Positions 37,113 to 45,945 of a stretch of 64,000 nucleotides of DNA are shown piece after piece. The notes below the pieces were generated by a model that saw only the letters and a list, made by a program, of their open reading frames with translations, searched no databases and had not been told where the DNA came from. This DNA is from Streptomyces taklimakanensis (GTDB taxonomy: Bacteria > Actinomycetota > Actinomycetes > Streptomycetales > Streptomycetaceae), in assembly GCF_009709575.1 (NCBI RefSeq), contig NZ_WIXO01000001.1:1302001-1366000 (forward strand). The letters run 5' to 3'. The stretch's first letter is position 1; every line of letters begins with the position of its first letter. A program made the position numbers and the translations under genes.

Positions 37113-37808
37113 TCAGGCGTCGTCCAGACCGCGCTCTATCGCGTAGCGCACCAGCTCCACGCGGTTGTGGAGCTGGAGCTTGCCGAGGGTGTTCTGCACG
37201 TGGTTCTGGACGGTGCGGTGCGAGATGACCAACCGCTCGGCGATCTGCTTGTAGGACAACCCCTTGGCGACCAGCCGCAACACCTCGGTCTCCCGCTCGG
37301 TCAGCCGGGGCGCGGCGGGCCTGTCGGGTTCGCGCCGCTCGGGGCCGCCGGCCAGCCGCCGGTACTCGCCGAGCACCAGGCCGGCCAGTCCCGGGGTGAA
37401 CACCGGGTCCCCGTCGGCGGTGCGGCGCACCGCCTCCAGCAGTTCCCCGGTGCTCGCCGACTTCACCAGGTAGCCCGTCGCCCCGGACTTCACCGCCTCC
37501 AGCACGTCCGCGTGCTCGCCGCTGGCGGAGAGCACCAGCACCCGCGGGCCCGTGCCGTCCGGGCCGACCAGTTGCCGGCACACCTCGACTCCCGGCAGCC
37601 CCGGCAGATTGAGGTCGAGCACCAGCACGTCCGGCTCGGTGGCCCGTGCCCGGCGCACGGCCTGCGGGCCGTCCCCGGCGGTGGCCACCACCGTGAAGCC
37701 CGCCTCGGTCAGGTCACGGGCGACCGCGTCCCGCCACATCGGGTGGTCGTCGACGACCATGACCCGCACGGTCGCCCGCCCGTCGCGCACACCGCTCTCA
37801 CCGGTCAT
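37113..37808 (-). CDS. macR: NarL/FixJ-type response regulator (MacR-like)
   Basis: 231 residues: a receiver domain with acidic pocket DD (20-21), phosphoacceptor Asp65 in VLVLDLNLPGLPG, the conserved LSASG and Lys in YLVKSAS, and a C-terminal LuxR-type helix-turn-helix LTERETEVLRLVAKGLSYKQ continuing to ISHRTVQNHVQNTL. The ATG at 37806-37808 overlaps the kinase gene by 11 bases, so the pair is coupled. The position next to pfkA and an acyltransferase, and the membrane-histidine-kinase partner, match MacRS of S. coelicolor, which controls cell-envelope genes, development and actinorhodin. The gene name rests on that resemblance. Confidence 0.85.
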   Translation of the reverse strand: MTGESGVRDGRATVRVMVVDDHPMWRDAVARDLTEAGFTVVATAGDGPQAVRRARATEPDVLVLDLNLPGLPGVEVCRQLVGPDGTGPRVLVLSASGEHADVLEAVKSGATGYLVKSASTGELLEAVRRTADGDPVFTPGLAGLVLGEYRRLAGGPERREPDRPAAPRLTERETEVLRLVAKGLSYKQIAERLVISHRTVQNHVQNTLGKLQLHNRVELVRYAIERGLDDA

Positions 37809-39042
37809 CCTTGGGCACCCTCATCTCGACTTCCGTTCCCTGCCCCGGCACCGACAGCAACTCCGCGCTGCCGCCCAGGTCCCGCAGCCGTCCGCGGATG
37901 GACAGCGCCACCCCCATCCGGCCCTCGGCCTCCGCCGCCTCCAGCCGTCCGGGCGGGATGCCGGGGCCGTCGTCCCGGACCGTCACCACCACGGCGTCCG
38001 GTTCGTCCTCCAGCAGGACCCACACCTGTGCCTCCTCGCCCCCGGGGCCGCGCGCGTGCCGCCGCGCGTTGTCCAGGGCGGCGCCGACGGCCGCCGCCAG
38101 TTCCCGGGCCGCCGGGGCGGGGAGGGTCACCGGGGCACCGGGTTCGGCGAAGGAGACCCGGGGGCCGGAGTACGCGGACAGCAGCGCGCGCACGTCGCAG
38201 GCCTCCGCGGCGGCGCTCCCCCTCCCGGCGCTCCCGTCCCCGGACCGGTCCGTGCCGGGGGGCGGGCCGGTCGGGACCGCGGCCGCCGGGACGGCGGTGG
38301 CGGGGGCGCGGGGGCCGTCGGCCTCCGGCACCACGCCGCTGGAGACCAGCGTGCGCAACGCCGCCTCCTGCTCGCCCGCCATCCGGCCCAGCTCCGCCGC
38401 CTCGCCGCCGATGGCGGCTCCCCGGCGCTGCACCATGGCCAGCACCTGCAGCACGCTGTCGTGGATGTCCCGGGCCAGGCGCTCCCGCTCGCGGGTGGCG
38501 GCCTCGATCCGCAGGGCGCGGGCGAGGGTGCGCTCGCTGGCCCGCGCCACCTCCACGACGTAGCCGATGGCGATGCTGGCTATGCACACCAGCAGCACGT
38601 CGTGCAGGCTGTCCCGTTCGAGGCCGCCGACCTCGATCACGTTGGCGACGCCGACCAGCGTCGAGGCGCCGGCCGCCCAGCGCCACCCCTTCTTGATCGC
38701 GAAGCCGAGGACCGCGCCCGCCGTCCAGATGGTCGGCAGGGTGGGACCGCCCGCCGCGATGCGCGCCTGGGTGTCCACCAGGGGGGTGATCAGGATGCCG
38801 GTGACGGCGACGGACAGGTCGACCGCCAGGAAGGGCAGGGTGCAGCGCTCGGCGGAGGAGACCCGGCGGACGGTCGCGAGGGTCCACAGGGCCAGGACGG
38901 CCAGGTAGCTCCCGGCTCCCAGCGGGTGGGCGTACTCGTCGTACGCGACGGCGTACAACGCCAACGCGTACCCCATGGTGAGCACCCGGTACGCCGTCAG
39001 CGCGCTCCACAGCGGCTGTTCGACCGACATCCTCGCGGCCAT
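37798..39042 (-). CDS. macS: Sensor histidine kinase (MacS-like)
   Basis: 414 residues. Five to six membrane helices occupy about 12-165. The HisKA_3 segment ERERLARDIHDSVLQVLAMV holds the phosphorylated His194, and the HATPase_c domain shows an N-box (ALDNARRHA) and G1 box DDGPGIP. An Ala/Pro/Gly-rich insertion of about 55 residues lies between the dimerisation and ATPase domains. This is the usual membrane kinase partner of NarL-type regulators. The ATG at 39040-39042 has GGGGAGG very close. It starts 27 bases after the acyltransferase gene on the same strand. Confidence 0.87.
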   Translation of the reverse strand: MAARMSVEQPLWSALTAYRVLTMGYALALYAVAYDEYAHPLGAGSYLAVLALWTLATVRRVSSAERCTLPFLAVDLSVAVTGILITPLVDTQARIAAGGPTLPTIWTAGAVLGFAIKKGWRWAAGASTLVGVANVIEVGGLERDSLHDVLLVCIASIAIGYVVEVARASERTLARALRIEAATRERERLARDIHDSVLQVLAMVQRRGAAIGGEAAELGRMAGEQEAALRTLVSSGVVPEADGPRAPATAVPAAAVPTGPPPGTDRSGDGSAGRGSAAAEACDVRALLSAYSGPRVSFAEPGAPVTLPAPAARELAAAVGAALDNARRHARGPGGEEAQVWVLLEDEPDAVVVTVRDDGPGIPPGRLEAAEAEGRMGVALSIRGRLRDLGGSAELLSVPGQGTEVEMRVPKDDR

Positions 39043-39069
39043 GCGCCTCCCCCGATCCCGCCGCGGCCG

Positions 39070-39897
39070 CTACGCCGCTTCGTCCGCCCCGCCGTCCCCG
39101 CCACCGGACGTGCCACCGGACGCGCCGCCCTCCCCGGCGTCCCCCTCCTCGGCCTTCGTCGCGGCCTTCCGCGCCTTCTGGGCCTGGGCCCGCTCCGCCT
39201 TCTCCGCCTTCTCCCGCTCCGCGATCATCCGCTTGGCCGCCGTCGCGTACATGTCGACGTATTCCTGGCCGGAGAGCTTCATGATCTCGTACATGACCTC
39301 GTCGGTGATCGACCGCAGGACGAAGCGGTCCCCGTCCATGCCCTGGTAGCGGCTGAAGTCCAACGGCCTGCCGATCCGGATGCCGGGCCGCATCAGTTTC
39401 GGTACGACCTTCCCCGGCGGCTGGATCTTCTCGGTGTCGATCATCGCCACGGGGACGACCGGCGCCCCGGTGGCCAGCGCCACCCGGGCCAGGCCCCCCG
39501 GCTTGCCGCGGTAGAGCCGGCCGTCCGGGGAGCGGGTGCCCTCGGGGTAGATGCCGAACAGCTCACCGCGCTCCAGCACCCGGATGCCGCTCCTGATCGC
39601 CGCCTCGCCCGCGCCGCGCGCTCCCGAGCGGTCCACCGGGAGCTGACCGACGCCCTTGAAGAACGCGGCCGTCAGCCTGCCCTTGAGGCCCGGGGTGGTG
39701 AAGTACTCGGCCTTGGCGATGAAGGTGACCTTGCGGTCGAGGACGGCCGGGAGGAAGAAGGAGTCGGAGAACGACAGGTGGTTGCTCGCCAGGATGGCCG
39801 GGCCCTCGGCCGGTATGTTCTCCAGACCCTCCACCCAGGGACGGAACGCGAGCTTGAGCCCGTTTCCGAGGGAGAGTTTCATGACGCCGTACAACAA
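39070..39897 (-). CDS. 1-acyl-sn-glycerol-3-phosphate acyltransferase family (PlsC-like)
   Basis: Predicted membrane-associated acyltransferase of phospholipid synthesis. NHLSFSD (39-45) is the HX4D catalytic motif, and YPEGTRSPDG (about 116-125) is the substrate-binding EGTR motif. A C-terminal tail rich in Lys/Ala/Glu then Gly extends about 60 residues past the domain. The start is unusual: TTG at 39895-39897 has AGGAGG 8 nt upstream, whereas the first ATG (39880-39882) would be 23 nt from it, so I chose TTG. TAAGGT at 39927-39932 could be the -10. Confidence 0.9.
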   Translation of the reverse strand: MLYGVMKLSLGNGLKLAFRPWVEGLENIPAEGPAILASNHLSFSDSFFLPAVLDRKVTFIAKAEYFTTPGLKGRLTAAFFKGVGQLPVDRSGARGAGEAAIRSGIRVLERGELFGIYPEGTRSPDGRLYRGKPGGLARVALATGAPVVPVAMIDTEKIQPPGKVVPKLMRPGIRIGRPLDFSRYQGMDGDRFVLRSITDEVMYEIMKLSGQEYVDMYATAAKRMIAEREKAEKAERAQAQKARKAATKAEEGDAGEGGASGGTSGGGDGGADEAA

Positions 39898-40093
39898 CCG
39901 AGGAACCTCCTGTATCCGACGGGGAGACCTTATCTCGCCCCCGCCGGGGGCCCTCCGCCGTTCCGGTCCCCGCGCGGGTCGTCCGGCCTACCCCGTCACG
40001 CGGCGTGCGCGTAGGGTGTCAACACTCCCGCCCGTCGCCCCGCGCGCCCGGCCCCGCCCCCGGCGGGACGCGGAGCGACGGGGCACCCGCCGG

Positions 40094-40120
40094 GCAGTCC
40101 AAGCAGTCCGAGCAGTCCGA
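40094..40120. repeat. Three 9-bp tandem repeats (GCAGTCCGA)
   Basis: Three head-to-tail copies of GCAGTCCRA lie 27 bases before the esterase start, within its probable leader (TAGGGT at 40012-40017 may be the -10). No known operator matches. Confidence 0.5.
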
Positions 40121-40146
40121 GTAGCCCCACCGAACGGAGACCAACG

Positions 40147-40917
40147 GTGCCCCTGCTCCCCGGTGCCGAACCGATGCGCCGCGACGGCGGCGAGGTCGGC
40201 GTCCTGCTGTGCCACGGTTTCACCGGCTGTCCCCAGTCGATGCGGCCCTGGGCCGAGTACCTGGCCGAGCGCGGTCTGACCGTCTCCCTGCCGTTGCTGC
40301 CGGGCCACGGCACCCGCTGGCAGGACCTGGCCGTCACCGGCTGGGAGGACTGGTACGCCGCCGTGGACGTGGAGCTGCGCCGCCTGCGCGAGCGCTGCGA
40401 GCAGGTCTTCGTCTGCGGCCTGTCGATGGGCGGGACGCTCGCGCTGCGGCTGGCGGCCCGACACGGCGAGGCGGTCTCGGGCGTCGTGGTGGTCAATCCG
40501 GCCGCGACCCTCCCCCGGCTCCAGGGCCACGCGCTGCCCGTCCTGCGCCACCTGGTGTCCTCGATCCCGGGCATCGTCGGCGACATCGCCAAGGAGGGCG
40601 TCACGGAGGTGGGCTACGACCGGGTGCCGCTGCACGCCGCCCACTCGATGCTGAACCTGCTGCGGGTGACCCGCGCCGAACTGCCCCGGGTCACCCGGCC
40701 GCTGATGGTCCTGCACAGCAGGGTGGACCATGTGGTGTCGCCGTCGGACTCGGCACTGGTACTGAGCCGGGTCTCCTCGCGCGACGTCACCGAGACGGTG
40801 CTGGAGCGCAGCCTGCACGTGGCCACACTGGACCACGACGCGGAGCGGATCTTCGCGGACTCGTACGGATTCATCACCCGCCTCACAGCGAGGAAGACGG
40901 CACGTGACGGAGCGTGA
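40147..40917 (+). CDS. Alpha/beta-hydrolase (Est30-type carboxylesterase / lipase)
   Basis: 256 residues with the alpha/beta-hydrolase fold: LLCHGFTGCPQSMRP gives the oxyanion region, GLSMGG the nucleophile Ser93, HSRVDHVVSP the acid Asp, and LERSLHVATLDHD the catalytic His. Closest in character to monoacylglycerol lipase/Est30 carboxylesterases of Gram-positive bacteria. No signal peptide, so cytoplasmic. GTG start with GGAG 9 nt upstream. Its 3' end overlaps the next gene by 14 bases, so the two are co-translated. Confidence 0.88.
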   Translation: MPLLPGAEPMRRDGGEVGVLLCHGFTGCPQSMRPWAEYLAERGLTVSLPLLPGHGTRWQDLAVTGWEDWYAAVDVELRRLRERCEQVFVCGLSMGGTLALRLAARHGEAVSGVVVVNPAATLPRLQGHALPVLRHLVSSIPGIVGDIAKEGVTEVGYDRVPLHAAHSMLNLLRVTRAELPRVTRPLMVLHSRVDHVVSPSDSALVLSRVSSRDVTETVLERSLHVATLDHDAERIFADSYGFITRLTARKTARDGA

Positions 40918-41551
40918 TCACAACCGCGGCGAGGGCCCCGAGCCCCTGGACGAGGAGGCCGCCTGGGCGCAGATCGTGGCCGCCTACGGCGAGGAACCCG
41001 CGGACCCCCCGGACCCCTTCGACCGCACCCCCGGCCGGGACACGGACGGGACCGGGGGCGACGACACCGACCGGAACCGGGACGGGGACCGGGCCGGTGA
41101 CGGGGACGATGACGGAGACGACGCCGGAGACGACGCCGGAGACAGGGACGGGGACGGAAGCGGGGACGGGCCGTCGACGGAGGTGCGCGGGACCGCCGGC
41201 GAGGCGCCGGTGCGCGGCTTCACCGTCTTCCCGGCCGGCTCCGGGCCGCGCGACTGGAGCCCGGCCGAGCCGTCCGGCGGCGATCTCGGCGAGGAGGACG
41301 AGGGCCACTTCGTGCCGCCGGAGCCCCCGCCGCTCCCCCGGGGGGACACCGTCGGCAGGTTCGCCTGGCTGGCCGTCCTGGGCGGACCGCTGCTGCTGAT
41401 GCTCACCGTCCTGTTCCGGCAGGACGTGACGTGGTGGATCGCCACCCTGGGCATCGGCGGTTTCCTGGGCGGCTTCGCCACCCTGGTGACGCGGTTGCGC
41501 GACGACGACGAGGACGGCTTCGACGACCCGGGGCGCGGCGCGGTCGTCTGA
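40904..41551 (+). CDS. Small membrane protein with Asp/Gly-rich acidic tract
   Basis: 215 residues that I cannot assign to a named family. Residues 1-40 are polar, then comes an extreme Asp/Gly/Arg low-complexity tract (about 45-85; pattern GDGDDDGDDAGDDAG). A Pro-rich linker with EEDEGHFVPPEPPPLPRGDT follows, then two membrane helices (about 155-172 and 177-195) and an acidic tail. The FVPPEPPPLPRGDT-plus-two-helices end is recurrent in streptomycete proteins next to this esterase. GTG start inside the esterase gene (14-base overlap). Confidence 0.8.
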   Translation: MTERDHNRGEGPEPLDEEAAWAQIVAAYGEEPADPPDPFDRTPGRDTDGTGGDDTDRNRDGDRAGDGDDDGDDAGDDAGDRDGDGSGDGPSTEVRGTAGEAPVRGFTVFPAGSGPRDWSPAEPSGGDLGEEDEGHFVPPEPPPLPRGDTVGRFAWLAVLGGPLLLMLTVLFRQDVTWWIATLGIGGFLGGFATLVTRLRDDDEDGFDDPGRGAVV

Positions 41552-41563
41552 CCCCGGCGGCCC

Positions 41564-41598
41564 CGGTTCCCGGTCCCGCGGACGGGGACCGGGAACCG
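41564..41598 (+). terminator. Terminator of the esterase operon
   Basis: CGGTTCCCGGTCCC and GGGACCGGGAACCG form a perfect 14-bp stem with a 7-nt loop, 13 bases after the stop. Confidence 0.75.
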
Positions 41599-41671
41599 AA
41601 TCGGCGCGAGCGGCGAAGTATCCGTGAGAGCCCATGTCTTCGGACTGTCTTCACGGACGAGAGGAGCCCCG

Positions 41672-42280
41672 TTGACCGCCGAACCGGGTGGAGGGGTGGC
41701 GCGGGACAGCGACGCCCGGGTGATCGAGCGGTCCCGGGACGAGCCCGAGGTCTTCGCCGAACTGTTCGACCGGCACGCCGACGCGGTGCACCGCTACGTC
41801 GCGCGCCGGCTCGGGGCGCAGGCCGCGGAGGACCTGATGGCCGACACCTTCACCATCGCCTTCCAGCAGCGCCACCGCTACGACACCGGGCGGGCCGACG
41901 CCCGGCCGTGGCTGTTCGGCATCGCGACCAACCTCATCGGCCGCCGGCGGCGGGCCGAGGCCCGGCGCTTCAGAGCGCTCTCCCGGCTCCCCGCGCCGGC
42001 CGACCACGAGGAGGGCGTGGCCGAACGGGCCACGGCACGGGCGGGCGCCCGGCAGGTCGGCCGCGAACTGGCCGCCGCGCTGGCCGCGCTCCCGGCCCGC
42101 AACCGGGACGTCCTGCTGCTGGTGGCCTGGGCCGACCTCGGCTACGAGGAGACGGCACGGGCCCTGGGCGTCCCCGTCGGAACCGTCAGGTCACGGCTGA
42201 GCAGGGCTCGCGGCACACTGCGCGAAGCACTGGGCGGATCCGATCCGACCGCTCTTCGAGAGGTGCCCGACCATGCGTGA
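41672..42280 (+). CDS. ECF-family RNA polymerase sigma factor
   Basis: 202 residues with sigma-70 region 2 (VFAELFDRHADAVHRYVARR, DLMADTFTIAFQ, RPWLFGIATNLIGRRRR) and region 4 (LAALPARNRDVLLLVAWADL, GYEETARALGVPVGTVRSRL). The chosen start is TTG 41672, because GAGGAG lies 5 nt upstream and the longer frame from 41624 lacks a site. The next gene overlaps it by 8 bases and encodes a CU044_5270-type membrane protein. That pairing recurs in Streptomyces and implies an anti-sigma-like regulator. Target genes are unknown. Confidence 0.9.
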   Translation: MTAEPGGGVARDSDARVIERSRDEPEVFAELFDRHADAVHRYVARRLGAQAAEDLMADTFTIAFQQRHRYDTGRADARPWLFGIATNLIGRRRRAEARRFRALSRLPAPADHEEGVAERATARAGARQVGRELAAALAALPARNRDVLLLVAWADLGYEETARALGVPVGTVRSRLSRARGTLREALGGSDPTALREVPDHA

Positions 42281-43229
42281 GATCGAACTGCTCGGGGATT
42301 GGGAGCCGGAGGAGGCTCCGCTCACCGACGAGGCCCGCGCCCGGGTCCGGGCGCGGCTCCTCACCGCGGCACGCTCCGGCCCGTACCACGCGCCGGAACC
42401 GACCGGGCGTCGCCGCCGTCCCGTGCCGGTCGTCGCCCTCGGCGGCGCGCTGGCCGCCGCCGTCGCCGCCGGCGTCCTGGCCGCGGCGGACCTCGGCGGG
42501 GACCCGGGCGGTCTGCTCGTCTCCCCGCCCGCCTCCTCCTCGTTCGCCCCGCCGCCCGCCCCGCCCTCGTACGGCCCCGGCCCCGCGGAGATCCTCAGGA
42601 GGGCGGCCGCGTACGAGCGGGAGCACTCCGAGACCGTCGTGCCGCGCGACGGCCGGTTCGTCTACGTCAGGGAGACCGTCGAGGAACGGATCGCGGCGAC
42701 CGGCGAGACCCGGACCCGCACCGACGAGTCCTGGATGCCGGTGGGGGACTCCCGGCCCTCGGCGGGGGCCGGGGCGGTGTGGCCGCCGCGCACCTGGCGG
42801 GAGCTGGAGGCGCTGCCGACCGACCCGGACGAGCTCCTGCGCCTCCTGCGCGACGAGATCCGCCTGGATCCCGACACCGGCCGCCCGGCCACCGCCGACG
42901 ACCGGCCGGACGCGGGGGACTTTCTGGTGGAACTGCTGCGCGACACACCGGTGATGCCCGAGGGGCTGCGGGCGGCGGCCTACGAGGCCCTCGCCCGGAT
43001 CCCGGGGATCACGGCCGGCGTGGGCCGGGAGCACGTCGAGGGCGTCGAGGTCTCCTACGCGAACCCGTGGGCCGAGGGCGCCGCGGCCGAGACCGTGTTC
43101 GTCTTCGACGCGGAGACCCACGTCCTCCTCGACGTGCGCGACGAGCGCGTCGTGGACGGCCAAAGGGTCCGCATCAGCTCCCGTCTGGAGGAGTACGCGG
43201 TGGTGGACGGGGCTAGCCGGCGCCCTTGA
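42273..43229 (+). CDS. CU044_5270 family membrane protein (putative sigma regulator)
   Basis: 318 residues. A cytoplasmic N-terminus (1-45) with REIELLGDWEPEEAPLTDEA, one membrane helix (about 50-70: VPVVALGGALAAAVAAGVLA), a Pro-rich linker, and an extracytoplasmic domain of about 220 residues. The family is known by name only (CU044_5270). It is nearly always encoded immediately after an ECF sigma factor, as here (8-base overlap), so an anti-sigma role is inferred, though no zinc-anti-sigma HxxxCxxC motif is present. Its 3' end overlaps the convergent phosphatase gene by 17 bases. Confidence 0.85.
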   Translation: MREIELLGDWEPEEAPLTDEARARVRARLLTAARSGPYHAPEPTGRRRRPVPVVALGGALAAAVAAGVLAAADLGGDPGGLLVSPPASSSFAPPPAPPSYGPGPAEILRRAAAYEREHSETVVPRDGRFVYVRETVEERIAATGETRTRTDESWMPVGDSRPSAGAGAVWPPRTWRELEALPTDPDELLRLLRDEIRLDPDTGRPATADDRPDAGDFLVELLRDTPVMPEGLRAAAYEALARIPGITAGVGREHVEGVEVSYANPWAEGAAAETVFVFDAETHVLLDVRDERVVDGQRVRISSRLEEYAVVDGASRRP

Positions 43230-43995
43230 GACCGGCGGCGGGGATGCGCAGGGCGGCCAGGACGGGCAGGTGGTCCGTGGCCGCCCGCAGGTCCGCCTCG
43301 GTGACGCCCGGCAGGCCGGCGGGCACTCCGCACCCCAGCACCTCCACCGCCCCACCGGCCAGCACGGCGTCGATGCGTTTGCGGGGCCCGCGGGCCGGAG
43401 AGGTGTTCTCGCCGCCCCAGGGGCTGGTGGCCCAGCCGTCCCGGAGCTCGGCGGCGAGCCGGCGGAAGGCCCGGCCGTCGGGCTCGTCGTTGAGGTCCCC
43501 GGCCACCACCGCCGCGCCCTCGCCCATCTCCGCCAGCCGCTTCAGGACCGCCCCCGCCTGCTCGTGGCGTTCCCACTCGGCCAGGCTGAGGTGGCAGCAG
43601 ATCACCGCCAGCCGGGCGGACGGGCCGAAGCGGAGCACGGCCGTCGCCAGCCCGCGGCGGTGCAGCCCGGGGGTGCGCGGCAGCAGGATGTCCTCGGTGC
43701 GCTCCACGCCGGCGCGCAGCGAGGTCAGGATCATCGGTCCGGTGGCCGTCGCCCCGCCCGTGACGTGGACCAGGCCCGCCGCCCGGGCGAACCGGGCGGC
43801 GTGCTTGCGCCACCGGAAGAAGCGCGGCGCCTCCTGGACGCAGACGACGTCGGGGGCGCAGGCCCGGACGACCCGGACCAGCGCCCCCACGTCGTCGCGC
43901 AGGGAACGGACGTTGTAGCTGAGCACCCGGACCACGGCCGAGCCGTCGGGCTCGGTGCGGGAGGCGGGCAGATCGTCGAGCTTCTCGGTCGTCAT
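43213..43995 (-). CDS. Endonuclease/exonuclease/phosphatase (EEP) family protein
   Basis: 260 residues from the ATG at 43993-43995, or 291 from the ATG at 44086-44088; both have only distant purine-rich sites. The extra N-terminal 31 residues are low-complexity, so the shorter form is preferred. Motifs follow the DNase I-like fold: VRVLSYNVRSL (metal-site Asn), VCVQEAP (Glu), CCHLSLAEWE (His), VVAGDLNDEP (Asp/Asn) and ATDHLPVLAAL (Asp-His). The substrate may be DNA, RNA or a phosphoester lipid. No secretion signal is seen. It overlaps the convergent CU044_5270 gene. Confidence 0.85.
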   Translation of the reverse strand: MTTEKLDDLPASRTEPDGSAVVRVLSYNVRSLRDDVGALVRVVRACAPDVVCVQEAPRFFRWRKHAARFARAAGLVHVTGGATATGPMILTSLRAGVERTEDILLPRTPGLHRRGLATAVLRFGPSARLAVICCHLSLAEWERHEQAGAVLKRLAEMGEGAAVVAGDLNDEPDGRAFRRLAAELRDGWATSPWGGENTSPARGPRKRIDAVLAGGAVEVLGCGVPAGLPGVTEADLRAATDHLPVLAALRIPAAGLKGAG

Positions 43996-44127
43996 GGGGC
44001 GGTCGTCCTCCGTCGTGCCGGTGGTGTGCCGGTGATCGGTGGTGTGCCGGGCGGTGTTCCCGCTCTTCCCCGTGGAGGCCGTGCTCATCCGCGCCGCGTC
44101 CCCCGTCCGTGGCGGCGGCCCCGTCCG

Positions 44128-45069
44128 TCAGCCCTGGCGGGCCAGGTCGGCCGCTCCCACCAGACCGGCCCGGCCGCCGAGCTGGGCGGCGAGCACCTGG
44201 GCGTGCGGACGCCACTGGCCGCCCACCAGCCAGCGGCGGAAGGACTTGCGGATGGGTTCCAGGACGAGGTCGCCCTCGTCGGAGACCCCGCCGCCGACGA
44301 TGAAGGCGGACGGGTCGAAGAGGGAGGCCAGGTCGGCCAGCCCCGCGCCCGCCCAGCGGGCCAGCTCGCGGAAGGAGTCGACGGCCACCGGGCAGCCCTC
44401 CCGGGCGGCCTGGCTGACGTGCCGGCCCTCGATGGAGTCGGGAGTCCCGTCCCCCAGGGCGAGCAGGATCTTCGCGTTCTCGGGGGTGGCGGCGGCACGC
44501 TGCCGGGCGTAGCGGACCAGCGCTCGCCCGGAGGCGTACTGCTCCCAACAGCCCTGGCTGCCGCAGCCGCACAGCAGGCCGTCGGGGACGACCCGGATGT
44601 GGCCGAACTCCGCCGCGACGCCGAAGCGTCCGCGGTGCAGCTTCCCGCCGATGATGATGCCGCCGCCCAGTCCGGTGCCCAGGGTGATGCACACGACGTC
44701 GTCGTGCCCCTTGCCCGCGCCGAAGCGGTACTCGCCCCAGGCGGCGGCGTTGGCGTCGTTCTCGACGACGACCGGGAGGTCGACGCGTTGCTCGACCTTG
44801 TCCTTGAGCGCCTCGTTCCGCCAGTTGATGTTGGGGGCGAAGAGCACGGTGGCCCGCTTGTCGTCGACGTAGCCGGCCGCGCCGATGCCGACCGCCTCGA
44901 CCCCGTGTCCGGTGCTGACCTTGCGGACCGCCTCCGCGATGGCGTCGATGACGCCGTCCGCCGTGGGCGGGGTGGGCACCGTGCTGGTTTCGAGGATCGC
45001 GCCCTCCTCGTCGACCACGCCGGCCGCGATCTTGGTACCGCCGATGTCGACGCCGATGGTGAGTCCCAT
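44128..45069 (-). CDS. glkA: ROK-family glucokinase
   Basis: Phosphorylates glucose with ATP; in S. coelicolor the orthologous GlkA is also the central factor in carbon catabolite repression. The 313 residues show TIGVDIGGTKIAAGVVDEEG (4-23, phosphate loop), VVVENDANAAAWGEYRFGAG with the catalytic Asp, TLGTGLGGGIIIGGKLHRG, and the ROK zinc motif with EFGHIRV followed by CGCGSQGCWEQYASG. ATG 45067-45069 has GAGGG upstream. It stands 142 bases from the DUF5304 gene on the same strand. Confidence 0.95.
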   Translation of the reverse strand: MGLTIGVDIGGTKIAAGVVDEEGAILETSTVPTPPTADGVIDAIAEAVRKVSTGHGVEAVGIGAAGYVDDKRATVLFAPNINWRNEALKDKVEQRVDLPVVVENDANAAAWGEYRFGAGKGHDDVVCITLGTGLGGGIIIGGKLHRGRFGVAAEFGHIRVVPDGLLCGCGSQGCWEQYASGRALVRYARQRAAATPENAKILLALGDGTPDSIEGRHVSQAAREGCPVAVDSFRELARWAGAGLADLASLFDPSAFIVGGGVSDEGDLVLEPIRKSFRRWLVGGQWRPHAQVLAAQLGGRAGLVGAADLARQG

Positions 45070-45211
45070 GTGTCCCTCAGTTACTCGGTCGATCCCCGCT
45101 GTGCCCAACCGTACCGGAGGAAGGAGGTTTGAACGGACGGACCGGGGAACCCAACCCGATTCGTACAAGAACTGAACGGGATCCGAACGGCGACGGAAGG
45201 GTGCCGGGGGG

Positions 45212-45760
45212 TCAGTCGAGATCGATCCGCTGGGAGCCGGAAGAGCCGTCACCCCGGGGGACGTCGCCGTCTTCGTCCCGGTCCGTCCCGTTCCGGCCCG
45301 CCGGGTGGTCCCGGTCGCCGTCCGGGCCCTTTGGCACCCCGCCGGTCTCCCGGGGGCCGGCCTCCTCGCCCCGCGCCTCCGGTTCCGTGTCGCCGCGGGT
45401 CCAGCGGCCCTCCTGCCCCGTGACCGCGGCCCGGTAGGCGGCCAGGAGTTCGCCTCCGGCGGCCGCCAGGTGCTCGAAGACCCTCGGGTTCCGCTCCACC
45501 ACGGGCTCCACCGCCGCCCTGGCCTGCTCGGCGAGCTGTCGCACGGCACCCGCCGCGGCCGGACCGACCGGCGACGCGCCGAGTTCGGCGAGCTTCCCGG
45601 TGACCGCCTCGGCCAGCTTGCGCAGTTCCTCGGCGGCGCTGCCGGGCGGGGTCCCGTACCGCTCGCGACGGCGCTCCCGCTCGGCGGCGAGGTCCTCCTC
45701 GCAGGCGGCGGCCCAGGCGTCGGTGTCGGTGTCGGTGGGGCGCTCGTTGGCATCGCTCAC
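45212..45760 (-). CDS. DUF5304-type hypothetical protein
   Basis: 182 residues, hydrophilic and helical. The N-terminus TDTDAWAAACEEDLAAERER and the middle AAEELRKLAEAVTGKLAEL resemble the actinobacterial DUF5304 family upstream of glkA. The last 60 residues are low-complexity Gly/Asp/Arg/Glu. No membrane helix or catalytic motif. The GTG at 45758-45760 has AGGAG 8 nt upstream; the longer frame to 45946 is rejected for lack of one. Function unknown; conserved position next to glucokinase suggests a link but nothing proves it. Confidence 0.75.
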   Translation of the reverse strand: MSDANERPTDTDTDAWAAACEEDLAAERERRRERYGTPPGSAAEELRKLAEAVTGKLAELGASPVGPAAAGAVRQLAEQARAAVEPVVERNPRVFEHLAAAGGELLAAYRAAVTGQEGRWTRGDTEPEARGEEAGPRETGGVPKGPDGDRDHPAGRNGTDRDEDGDVPRGDGSSGSQRIDLD

Positions 45761-45945
45761 GGCGGGCTCCTGAGGCGGTGGGCTGCGGACGGACGCCGCG
45801 GCGGGCCGCGGCGGGTGGCGACCGGGCGGACGGCCGGGCGGCCGCCGCGGGAGGTCTCCTCCGCCTCGACGGTACCCGAACGCCCCCGCGCGGACGGGCG
45901 GGCACGGTCGGCGCCCCGGCGTCACCGTCACACGGCGGTCGCGCA

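Noticed and set aside
41590..41640. ECF-type autoregulatory promoter (GGAAC and GTAT)
   Set aside because: The spacer would be about 21 bases, too long for the usual 16-17, and the GGAAC lies in the upstream terminator stem.
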